From positions 45,627,381 to 45,691,380 of the forward strand of contig NC_087065.1 of the NCBI RefSeq assembly GCF_963678635.1: 64,000 bases of DNA, given 5' to 3'. This document shows, piece after piece, positions 54,225 through 64,000 of this stretch; positions within the stretch are counted from its first letter, which is position 1; every line of letters begins with the position of its first letter. The DNA comes from Symsagittifera roscoffensis (lineage: Eukaryota; Xenacoelomorpha; Acoela; Convolutidae). The notes below the pieces were generated by a model. That model had not been told where the DNA came from. It worked only from the letters and a program-made list of their open reading frames with translations, and did no database searches. The position numbers and the translations under genes are program-made.

Positions 54225-57200
54225 AGGAGATGATAGAGAGGCAGATTGTGAGTTTTTATAATGGTATACGTATCGTTCTTTACCAAACAAGTTTGTCTGT
54301 TTGAGTCATTTGAATTAATACTCAAACAAGAAAGGTTACCAAGTTGAATAAATACTGGATCCATTTGCTAAAGTAACTTGGGAATTGATTTTATTTGATT
54401 TAGTTGGCGATTTTTTTTGTTAAATTTTTGTTGTTGTCAGAAAAGTTTTTGACAAGTGCATCAAAGTGGCGCAAAGAGCCTTTTTTGTCAACACGGGATA
54501 CTCTATGTGGATTCCATTTGCCCATAAATCTGCACGCATACAAACGCTTGAATACTCTTAGCGCCCAAGCGATTGCAGACTCTGAAAGCAATGCTCAATT
54601 TTGGTTTGCACTATTTGAACCTTATACGTCACCTTCAATAAGATTAAAAAAAAACCACAATTATCTCTAATTTTTCTGGCTTAGGCAAACAAACAAAATC
54701 AGATCTCGTGAAATTTACCAATCGGCTGTAAAATGAAGCTGAATTTAGGTTTTGATCAATTTTCAATAAAACTTTTTGTCTATTCAATTTTTGGTGTCTA
54801 ACCGAACAAAACTGAGTGTTTTTGAGTTTTTCCGTGGTTTTGATGACCCAATGAAACAAGGCCTTGCATATCAAAAATAATGGATAATTCAACAATTGTG
54901 AGTACAAAACAATCATGCTCGAGTCCCCTTACCTGAAAATAAAACTGTGCAAATAGACTCATTTTTGCTTTGGAGGCCAAAAACATCTGTTCCTAATTTT
55001 CTAACATATTTCATAATTGTTAAAAGAATGTTAACTTCTCAATTTTATTCTATCGAAAAAATTCAATGCTGAAAAAAGATCGAGACTGAAGGAAAAATAA
55101 ATGATTGTTTTTGAACTCAAAATGAATTTAATCCCTAACAAAACTCTAACGTTTTATTTCGGCTTATACCCAAAATGGTTTTAGTCAAAACGAACACAAA
55201 CTCACACACAATCAATATCTAGCAAAAAAAACTAGAATTTGCCCATATTCTACTTTTAGCAGAAAAATAATCGATTTTGGTCTTTTTCAACAAAACAAGA
55301 CATGTAACAAAACTTTTTTTCATATCGAAGTTTTTAGCTATAAGAATTTGAACAAAAACACAATGGATTTGATATGGTATATATTCTGTATAAACTGTGT
55401 TTTTAATCTGTTTAAATTCTGGATTAAAACTGTATTAGTATGTACTGCAATCGATTGTAACCGATTTGATAGTATAAAAATTCCATTATTTAGTGCGCAA
55501 AAAAAAGATAGCTGAACTGTAACTTTTACTTGCTATAATCGATTGCAATCTTAGTTTTACCAATGCGGGCATCCATTTATCTCACTCAGCGTTTGACGGC
55601 AAACATTATTGCATTTTTTGGCTTTAATTCTCTTTTTTTTCGCCCTCGCTTGCTCCTCGAAATATTTTTTTTTTAGCGGAAACAACTAACACTTATATGG
55701 AGCAATCAAAATTTGAGCCAAGCGCTCAGTTATCAAATTTTGAGAGTACCATGATCATTTTCAAAGTACTGGATAATGGTGTGTTTAAGAGAGAGTAGAG
55801 CCCAGCAGAGTTAACAATATAAGCCTCAAATGGCTTTGGAGGACTACGTTTCAAACTGAAAAATTTTTTTTTACGATGAACAGCGACGGAAACTTGGATG
55901 GTGGAAAAAATTCAGGTGACAAAACTTAGATAAGGAAGCAGTTTCTAAGCAAAGGAATAATTGAAAAAAGGTTTGGTTGATTATCTTACATTGTGTAGAT
56001 TTTTATAATTAAAATTGTTTTCCTTTTTCAAACTAACCTGTTTTAAGTCATAAAAGGTTGAAATTCTTAATACATTGTTAAACTTTTCTCAGGTTGTGTT
56101 AAAGATTGAGTTTATTCTAAAAAGATCTAAGATAACCCGAGTTTAGTCAAGGTACACCTGAATCATATCTTTTTAAGGCTTTCCGAGTTGCGCCATAAGT
56201 TTTTAGAATTAATTTTATATCGACTCTCCAAAAACTGCCCGTGATCTCATCAAAATTTTTCGCACTGTCCTATTATGAGATGTAGGAATTTTTAGCTGCA
56301 TCAACCATTCCATCATAAATTTTCAGAGAATTATGTCTAACGGAGAATATTTTTCAGAGGAGAGAAATATTTTTTAGCAGAAAAACAAAAATCTAGTTAA
56401 AATTAATTGAAAGAAGGCAAACTTTTAGCAGTACCAGATGAACCCTCTATGCTGAATACAGTTTTGTGCGGCGGCTCAAATTGCTTTTGCTTTTGAAAAG
56501 AGAACTATTCCCTCACAAGAGCTGTATTTTGGTTGTGCTTCTAAATTCTAGCCGACCTAACTTTCTCAACAAATCTAAACAAATCTGACCTCCTTTCTGT
56601 TTCTTCAACTTCTTGGGAAGAAACTGCTGTTTACGTTGTTTCTCCCCTAAACATTTTGACTGACCTAAAAAAGCTCTTTTTGCGTCAATTAGGAGCTCTT
56701 CTAGTTTTAACAATAAATCCACTGAAAACTTAAAAATACTTTTCTCGCCGCGAAAAACGGGACGGGATGTTTTGTTCTTTCAATTAAAACTGGCAGAAAA
56801 CAATTAATCAGCTATCTACGATGAATTGATTCCAGAAAATAGTTTATCTGTTGCTTTGAAAATTTTTTATGATCTTCTGGCTAAGTTTTTTAAAGTCGTG
56901 TTTTTTTTCTGCGTTGTTAAGTGGGCTCGAACTTTTATGTGATCTCAATAAGTCGCTGCATAAACTACCCTGGTTGAGGTCCCAGTAATAAACATCGATG
57001 AAAAATTGCTAATTGAGTTTTAATAACATTTTCATGGATGATTTCGTGATATTTCATAAATCGATAATTTAGCATTTGTTTACCGATGAAAAAAGATAAA
57101 ATAGCAATGATTCATCGGATTTAGCGCTAAAAAACAAATTAGCGCCAAATTAGCAATGAAAAATAATAAATCATTATTGCAAAAAAAATCATCCTTAACT

Positions 57201-58189
57201 GACCGCTAATTCATTCCTAAAATAATCGCTAATTGCCTGGTTTTCCTTACCACCTCACATAAGCATAATTTTATGGTGGGTGAAACGAGGAGTCTTACGA
57301 GTTTAATTATGCGGCCAAATTAGTTTGTCATGACCTAATCAGTTCGCATGCCAAAAACTTTCGTAACATTCGGATAACGCGAACAAAACTTCACTTGTAA
57401 AAGTTTGCAGGTGCAGGTCAGGCGGGGAAACGGAACAAGAGCCGGCTAATTAAATAAAATATAGAACTTGAAAAAACCTATTTTTCCTCTAATCACCAAT
57501 CAGAATTTTTCATTATATCAGAAAGTTTCATTTCTTCAGAACTTCTGTTTATTACACTTAAAATCTATTCAAATTAACATTGAATTAACGGATTTGTTTC
57601 GGAGTTGGGGGAAGGGGGTTGGGGATAACTCTTTTTTTACTCACGTTTCAGACGCCACACCCTTGGGCTTGGGTTGGGGGCATTTCACGTATTGAATTAA
57701 TCTAACTCGCTCGTTCATCGCTAACTCATCGCTAATTATTCGCTAAAAAGTCATCGCGAGTCACCGCTAACTCATCGCTAGTTCATCGCAAAAACGTATG
57801 GATTTTGCAGCTCTGAATTGATCAATGATTATTTGAACATTTCAACTTTCTATATCAATTTGCATCTTTTTAGAATAAAAAACGAACCCAAGCATAAGTT
57901 TTCCGCATTTATTTGAAATTGGAATGGCAAAAAAATGATCATTCAAATTAAATATTGACTCCCGTTTGCTTTCTGCGGGCAACATGAATTCCACTTTACT
58001 TTTGTTTCGCGTCGAGCGAAATTTTACAAGAGTTTCTGCGTTTATCAAATGAGTCAGTCCGGAAACTTTGCAAACTTTGCAAAACTAAAAAGCTTACGGA
58101 CTATTCGATTTCTTAATCTAAACTTTCTCGAATTGCAAAACGATTTCGATAAACTACTCTTCCCCTTATGTTTGCACCTTCACCCTTAC

Positions 58190-58815
58190 AACCCCCAGCC
58201 CAATTTTTGCCCTCTACTCACACTTGAACCACCTCACCTGATCACATGAACCACACACACATACCTGAACCACCGCCCCAGCCCCCAATGTAAACCACCC
58301 CCGTCCCCACCTGAATCACCCGCCCCCTGACCTGAACAACCCTCCATCTCCCACCTGAAATAACACCTCCACTTGATTCAATCCCCTTTACTTGGCCACC
58401 TAAACCAATATCAGCAGTAATTCCCCCACCTAAAAAATCATCAACCCACCACACTCCACCCCACCCCCTCTGACCACCTGAAACACCACTTCTACCTCAA
58501 TCACCACCCAACCCCTCCCACAACAGAAAAAAAAACCATTCCACTTGAAATCCCCACCGTAACCACCCGCCCCTGGCATGAAAGATCCTACCTACCTGAA
58601 CCAACCCACCTAAACCAAGAACAACCCCCTCGCCAGAACCAACCGATTGGGTGAGGGTTGCCACAACCAACCCAATGGGGGTGAGGGTTGGTTCTGGCGT
58701 GGGGGAGTTGTTCAGGTTGGGGGACTGGTTCATGTGGGCGGGGACCGGGGAATGGTTCAGGTCAGGGAGGGGGGAGGTGATTCAATTGAAGAGGGGAGGG
58801 GGTGGGTGGTTCATT
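58190..58815. repeat. CACCTGAAC-rich minisatellite with strand switch, copy 1
   Basis: 58190-58640 is C/A-rich with irregular CCACCTGAACC-like units. At about 58,645 the strand composition flips to G/T-rich GGTTCAGGTTGGGG-like units until 58,815, giving a large imperfect inverted repeat centred on AACCGATTGGGTGAGGG. Many units contain the E-box CACCTG. ORFs across it are low-complexity artefacts. Confidence 0.85.
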
Positions 58816-61091
58816 TCCGAAGGCGCCAGAAATTCAGCTTGATAAAAACAGAAAGAAAAATCAAAGTTGCGCAGAAAAAATTTTGAAATTAAACTAGTAA
58901 CAACCAACTTTAGTTTAAACCGTAGAAAACCCGTTGTGGGCGTTGAAATTCCCTTCTCAATAAAGTGGTAGAAAAACGTTCATAACTAACTGAGTTTCTT
59001 TATTTTGATCTATAAAAGTGAAAAATAATCAACCACAATTGGTATGCAATGAACTTCAATTTTTCTTAAATAAAATATTATAATCAATTTTCAATTGATT
59101 ATAAGCGACTGTTTTTCCCTTTTACAGACACTCACATTAAAAACCAAATTTAATCGATTTATATTGGCGGAAATCCAGTGCGGGAATCTTTCTGGATGAA
59201 AGCAACTTTTTCGTGTTTCTCTTAGGCACTTTATGATTGACGCTTTTTTGAAAAAATTTGAGAACTTTGAATCAATAAAAAAAAATTATTTTGCGGGAAA
59301 ATCGTATATTATAATTCCTTTTTGTTCCGATATTCGAAGAAAGTGACGGAAGCTTTGTGCTCTGGGCGGTTCTTTTTCTCCACACAAACTTCGACTTTTA
59401 AACTAGCAATTTTTGATAGCTTTTTTGCTATCAATCAAAAAGTACTGTTTCCTGTTGTGCTCAATTTTCACCTGTAAGCATTCTTTGTCAATTTATGGTG
59501 GTTTAAGAATAGCTATTTTGGCCAATTTTCGTAAAATTTCGTAAAATTAACGCGTAAGCGGAGAATTAATCCGTATTAGAAATTGTTCCAAATTGCATTG
59601 AGGCATGCATTTTGTTCTATTTAATAATTCGTCATGTGCAAAATAAATCATGTGAGGGGTGATTTTAAAAAAAAAATAAGATCAAAAAACAAGAACCCCC
59701 ACCTGAACCCCCACCTGAATCACCCGCCCCCTGACCTGAACAACCCTCCATCTCCCACCTGAAATAACACCTCCACTTGATTCAATCCCCTTTACTTGGC
59801 AACCTCAACCAATGCCAGCAGTAATTCCCCCACCTAAAAAATCATCACCCCACCACACTCCACCCCACCCCCTCTGACCACCTGAAACACCACTTCTACC
59901 TCAATCACCACCCAACCCCTCCCACACCAGAAAAAACCATTCCACTTGAACTCCCCACCTTAACCACCCGCCCCTGGCATGAAAGATCCTACCTACCTGA
60001 ACCAACCCACCTAAACCAAGAACAACCCCCCCGCCAGAACCAACCGATTGGGTGAGGGTTGCCAGAACCAACCCAATGGGGGTGAGGGTTGGTTCTGGCG
60101 TGGGGGAGTTGTTCAGGTTGGGGGACTGGTTCATGTGGGCGGGGACCGGGGAATGGTTCAGGTCAGGGAGGGGGGAGGTGATTCAATTGAAGAGGGGAGG
60201 GGGTGGGTGGTTCATTTCCGAAGGCGCCAGAAATTCAGCTTGATAAAAACAGAAAGAAAAATCAAAGTTGCGCAGAAAAAATTTTGAAATTAAACTAGTA
60301 ACAACCAACTTTAGTTTAAACCGTAGAAAACCCGTTGTGGGCGTTGAAATTCCCTTCTCAATAAAGTGGTAGAAAAACGTTCATAACTAACTGAGTTTCT
60401 TTATTTTGATCTATAAAAGTGAAAAATAATCAACCACAATTGGTATGCAATGAACTTCAATTTTTCTTAAATAAAATATTATAATCAATTTTCAATTGAT
60501 TATAAGCGACTGTTTTTCCCTTTTACAGACACTCACATTAAAAACCAAACTTAATCGATTTATATTGGCGGAAATCCAGTGCGGGAATCTTTCTGGATGA
60601 AAGCAACTTTTTCGTGTTTCTCTTAGGCACTTTATGATTGACGCTTTTTTGAAAAAAATTGAGAACTTTGAATCAATAAAAAAAAATTATTTTGCGGGAA
60701 AATCGTATATTATAATTCCTTTTTGTTCCGATATTCGAAGAAAGTGACGGAAGCTTTGTGCTCTGGGCGGTTCTTTTTCTCCACACAAACTTCGACTTTT
60801 AAACTAGCAATTTTTGATAGCTTTTTTGCTATCAATCAAAAAGTACTGTTTCCTGTTGTGCTCAATTTTCACCTGTAAGCATTCTTTGTCAATTTATGGT
60901 GGTTTAAGAATAGCCATTTTGGCCAATTTTCGTAAAATTTCGTAAAATTAACGCGTAAGCGGAGAATTAATCCGTATTAGAAATTGTTCCAAATTGCATT
61001 GAGGCATGCATTTTGTTCTATTTAATAATTCGTCATGTGCAAAATAAATCATGTGAGGGGTGATTTTAAAAAAAAAATAAGATCAAAAAAC
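58309..61091. repeat. ~1.38 kb tandem duplication
   Basis: 58309-59690 and 59713-61091 are nearly identical, with a few substitutions, a small indel in the minisatellite and one base changed here and there. They are separated by ~20 bp of AGAACCCCCACCTGAACCC. Each unit holds most of the minisatellite, a TTATAATCAATT patch, CCAGTGCGGGAATC and a partial HE repeat. Confidence 0.93.
59325..59690 (-). mobile_element. Partial HE-family repeat (duplicated at 60727-61091)
   Basis: TTGTTCCGATATTCGAAGAAAG, TTTGTGCTCTGGGCGG and the core ATTAACGCGTAAGCGGAG mark a diverged, truncated copy. It is carried along by the 1.38 kb duplication. Confidence 0.6.
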
Positions 61092-61111
61092 TTTTAAAAA
61101 TTTTTCTTAGT

Positions 61112-61117
61112 TTTATT
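61112..61117 (-). promoter_or_regulatory. Possible polyadenylation signal of the RASD-like gene
   Basis: On the minus strand this is AATAAA, ~580 nt after the stop codon. It is the first clear hexamer I noticed there, and chance occurrence is likely in AT-rich DNA. Confidence 0.25.
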
Positions 61118-61695
61118 TATGCTAATTTCATCATTTTTTAATTTTTAAATCAGAACATAGAGAAACAGCGCAGTGGGGTTTTTCAGGGTTTCGCTCGGAT
61201 GGGAGAAGTTCTGTTCGAAATTAGAAAGTGATCACGTTTTTTGAGACTTTTACGCAACGTTCATCGACTCTTTACTATCCAAGAATAACCATGATCTTGA
61301 CAAGATTGTCCAAGTACTGCATCATTTGACTTATCATCTGTGATCAATCATTTATCAGAAATAAAAAATAAAAACAATGCTTGCCCTGATACGCGCAGTC
61401 TTCTTGCCTTTTTAGGCATATAGCCTAAAACAATATGCGCGCATCTTACGCTCAATTATAATAAATCAAAGATATTATTTTTGGTCGATATTTCTTAATG
61501 AATTCAAACTCAGGAAGAAGTTCCACTTTTTAGTAACAACAATTTGTAAACCGCAAAATTTATGACACGCTCAATTGATATTATTTGACGAAAGCAAAAG
61601 TAAAGAAATCAGACTGAAAGTGCATAAAAGATTTCACTTAGATATTTTGTAACAAAAAATTAAATTTGAAACTGTTATCATTTGTAATCTATACG

Positions 61696-61929
61696 TTAGG
61701 TTATAGAACACATTTCTTTGATTTTCTGGGCACTTGATGATTCGAATTCCTTCACGCGCTGCTTTTCCACTATGGCTCTCGTTTTGAGGTCAACTAAGTC
61801 CGAGCGGAGGGATGGGCGTCTGGCGTGTACTGCTATTGCCCCTTTGGCCTCCGAGTCTTTCTTCATGATAGCACCCAACAGTGAGTGGTCTTCTGTTCTG
61901 TCGCCTGCACTCATGCCGAATTTGTGGCC
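61696..61929 (-). CDS. RASD: RASD (Dexras1/Rhes)-like small GTPase, last coding exon
   Basis: The acceptor is ATAATTTTAG on the minus strand (AG at 61931-61930); the exon starts GHKFGMSAGDRTEDHS and ends in TAA at 61698-61696. AVHARRPSLRSDL matches the conserved 'FARRPSVxSDL' segment in the C-terminal extension of Dexras1 and Rhes. The final CSIT is a CaaX prenylation box in the place of their CVIS and CTIQ. The long extension after the GTPase fold is the hallmark that separates RASD proteins from Ras, Rap and Ral. The 77 residues form the C-terminus; prenylation would anchor it to membranes (family knowledge). Confidence 0.9.
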   Translation of the reverse strand, partial: GHKFGMSAGDRTEDHSLLGAIMKKDSEAKGAIAVHARRPSLRSDLVDLKTRAIVEKQRVKEFESSSAQKIKEMCSIT

Positions 61930-63890
61930 CTAAAATTATAAGTTTTTTAAAAAGTTTTTTCCGTTTTTAACTATGAATTGTTTTTTTTTACGAGAGAACC
62001 AAAAGTGGCTTTGAATTTATTTCATTTTACAACACATAAAAATGATTAACGCTTAAACACGTATTGTGGATTGATTGATGATTTAAAATTTTACTTTGAA
62101 GAAAAAACTAAAAAAAAATTGATGAAGAGGTCATTTTCGAAATAAAGTTTTGACTGATTTTAAAAAATAAAACCTTTTTGGACAAAAATTGTTTTAAGAT
62201 TTTTTTTCGAAATTAAAACTGTGGTTGCGAAACATGTGTTTGAGCTGCAAAAGAAATAAAAAAAAGCAAACGTGAAAGTAGCTATAACAACAGCATTATT
62301 GAGACTAAATCTGATTTTATGGTATGTGATAATCACAACCGATGAACCAAAGTAGTAAAACAAAATACGCTAGAATTGAAGGCAAATTTTTGTTCATCAT
62401 TCAAACAAAAAAAATTGTAAACGGTGGTACATTATAATAAAATTGTCTGCTCAAAAAAATTAGTAAAAGTTGAGGACTACATCCAGTGCTGCCTTACTTC
62501 CAACCATCTGATCAAGCCGAAAAAAGACCACACTGCTGATATATCAAAGCAAAACCCTGAATATTTTGGTAGAATTTTAAGGTCAATTGAAAAGTTTTTT
62601 GGTTAAAATTTGACGAAATTATCAAATCCCTTTTTCTTTAATTTATACCCCTCACACTCATGTAAACTTCAAAACGCTGTATTAAGCGTCTTGTTTCCGA
62701 ATATAATGACCAATTAATTTGCCTCTATTTGAAACGCGTAAATTCGCCGTTTACGCATGTTATAAGCACGCAAAATATTGGGCGTTAATTATTCCAAATT
62801 GGCCAAATCAGTAATTTTCAAAACCTCACAACTTTACAAAGATGATATGTAACATATATTTTTTTTAATTTTGAGCTCATGACAAAACCAAAACAACTTT
62901 CAATAAAAACTCCCTGACAAAAAGTACTCCCTCAAAAAAAAGCTTTTTCAAAAAGTCAAAAGTTGACTAAGATAAAAAAAACCACCCCAGGCATAAATAT
63001 TCCTTATTTCCTTCATAATTCGGAACATGAACCATACAAGCAAAAATTGATACTGTTACGCAACTTTTCAACAATGTCACTGCTGTTAAGCAACTATTGC
63101 GTTATTCTGATCTAATCTAGATTTCAAGATATGGCGATTTTTACGGGGGTGTTTAACAGTGTCGAAAAACAAAAATGCCGTAATAACCTACAAATTAAGC
63201 ATTATTGGGAATTTTGAGTTCTTTTTGTAAATCGTTGGCAATTTCAACTGAATACTGTTTTGTTTTGAAGTAATTTGCCGAGTTAATTGTTTGTTGAGAA
63301 AAAAAATGTGACACCGCGCTTGGGGAACTTTTGTTTGTTTGTTTAACAACAGGCATCAGTCAAAATAGCTTTTTTGTCTTTTTAACTTCCATCTATTTGA
63401 TTATAATTACTTGCCAATGATTTGGGATGAGTAAAAACAGGGAAAGTAGGAAGTTAGACGACAAGCAAATTTGACAATCAGAAAGTAACTGAATTAAGAC
63501 ACGAATTTGCGTGCAAATTGCATGAAAGTTGAGTATTTTTTTGTTGAGTGAGCATTGGTTGTCCAACCACACATCAAATTATCAATTCCACAATTGTATC
63601 ATTTACGCATTTGACAAAAGTATTACGATTTATTGTTTCATAGTTAATTTACAGTAATATTTTTGATCAGCTCTGTGATAATATACTCCTTTTGGTTTTG
63701 TGTGACTTCATTCTAAACAAAAAATTTTGTAGGCTTAGATTTAATCGTCTAATCTCACAAAAAAGTTATCGTCTAAATTCAGTTATTTTTCGGTCATCTA
63801 ATTTGCTTGCTCTACACGAGTAAAAACAGTATTCAAAATAATTTTCGGCACTGTTGTACTTCGGCACTGTTGTACTGCCCCAATAGTTAC
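61930..63890 (-). other. RASD-like gene, last intron
   Basis: A phase-0 intron of 1,961 bp with donor GTAACT and acceptor TTTTAG. It contains a diverged HE repeat (62508-63030). Next to the donor, at 63845-63880, are two CGGCACTGTTGTACTTCGG-type repeats that resemble the PIF-like MITE terminus at 49741. The rest is AT-rich and unremarkable. Confidence 0.8.
62508..63030 (+). mobile_element. HE-family repeat, diverged
   Basis: It starts CACTGCTGATATATCAAAGC then AAAACCCTGAATATTTTGG. The core has CGTTTACGCATGTTATAAGC, and it ends CATAAATATTCCTTATTTCC and ATTCGGAAC. The layout and length match intact copies. Confidence 0.6.
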
Positions 63891-64000
63891 CTCCAGACTC
63901 ATTTCTGAGGGCAGATTGGCAGTCTCGAAGAGAGTGGAAAATAACACGTCAATGTTCTTCCCAGTCTTCGCACTAGTCTCCACATAGGCGCATCTTTTCA
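63891..64000 (-). CDS. RASD: RASD-like small GTPase, penultimate exon (partial)
   Basis: The exon runs off the right edge of the window. It reads KRCAYVETSAKTGKNIDVLF and then TANLPSEMS, ending CTG-GAG|GTAACT in phase 0. ETSAK is the G5 guanine-binding loop of Ras-superfamily GTPases. LPSEMS after the last helix is specific to RASD1/RASD2 ('KLPSEMSPDLHRK'). Joined to 61929 the reading continues in frame. The G1-G4 motifs lie outside the window. In vertebrates these proteins modulate Gi signalling and adenylyl cyclase; that role is not shown here. Confidence 0.92.

Larger units (their letters stand above)
39961..61695. other. Repeat-dominated interval between the two genes
   Basis: About 21.7 kb with no complete recognisable gene. 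Named elements are listed separately. Stretches where I see nothing specific: 41.7-42.7, 45.3-45.9, 54.3-55.3 and 55.6-56.9 kb. Short TCATCGCTAA-type repeats occur at ~56.98-57.25 and 57.71-57.79 kb. A plus-strand AATAAA lies at about 40,764. Confidence 0.5.

Noticed and set aside
58497-60287. Gly/Val/Trp-rich ORFs over the C/G-rich minisatellite
   Set aside because: They are open on both strands and in several frames because the repeat units lack stop codons.
1-64000. CRISPR arrays, bacterial operons, rRNA or mitochondrial genes
   Set aside because: Repeats are dispersed or simple tandem duplications, not spaced arrays. Gene structure is spliced eukaryotic throughout.

Overview
This is eukaryotic nuclear DNA from an invertebrate animal. 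It is AT-rich, its genes are split by GT-AG introns of 0.26 to 17 kb, and most of its length is interspersed repeats and small transposon relics. I saw no bacterial or organellar gene organisation. The two recognisable genes are a secretin-family (class B1) G-protein-coupled receptor and a Dexras1/Rhes-type (RASD) small GTPase. Both point to a metazoan, probably a bilaterian. The species cannot be named from the sequence.

Layout. (1) 1135-39960, plus strand: a class B GPCR in 12 coding exons. I assembled it by hand from splice sites. All phases agree and give 444 codons plus a stop, with a hormone-receptor domain, seven membrane helices and a short tail. The last exon lies beyond a 17.3 kb intron and its reading frame is open to doubt. 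(2) The introns are packed with mobile-element debris: a broken LINE reverse transcriptase (6.6-8.9 kb), many copies of a ~530 bp hairpin-ended repeat, several ~0.9 kb elements with CCCGGGTTGACC inverted ends, hAT-like MITEs with intact 8 bp target duplications, a TA microsatellite and a recent 1,268 bp tandem duplication. (3) 40-61 kb: no complete gene recognised. It holds three tRNA-derived SINE copies, a 200 bp-arm inverted repeat, a PIF/Harbinger-like MITE with TTA duplications, fragments of LINE and BEL/Pao reverse transcriptases, one GC-rich candidate coding exon of unknown identity (49876-50052), a GC-rich hairpin island (51.03-51.44 kb) and a duplicated CACCTGAAC-rich minisatellite (58.2-61.1 kb). 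(4) 61696-64000, minus strand: the last two coding exons of a RASD-like GTPase, which continues past the window's right edge.

The receptor would sit in the plasma membrane and signal through heterotrimeric G proteins. RASD proteins are known modulators of G-protein signalling, but the two genes are convergent and about 22 kb apart, so I infer no functional link. The signals most worth a second look are the hairpin-ended repeat family (it resembles Helentron-type non-autonomous elements and forms head-to-tail arrays), the three possible readings of the receptor's last exon, the orphan exon at 49.9 kb and the strand-switching E-box minisatellite.
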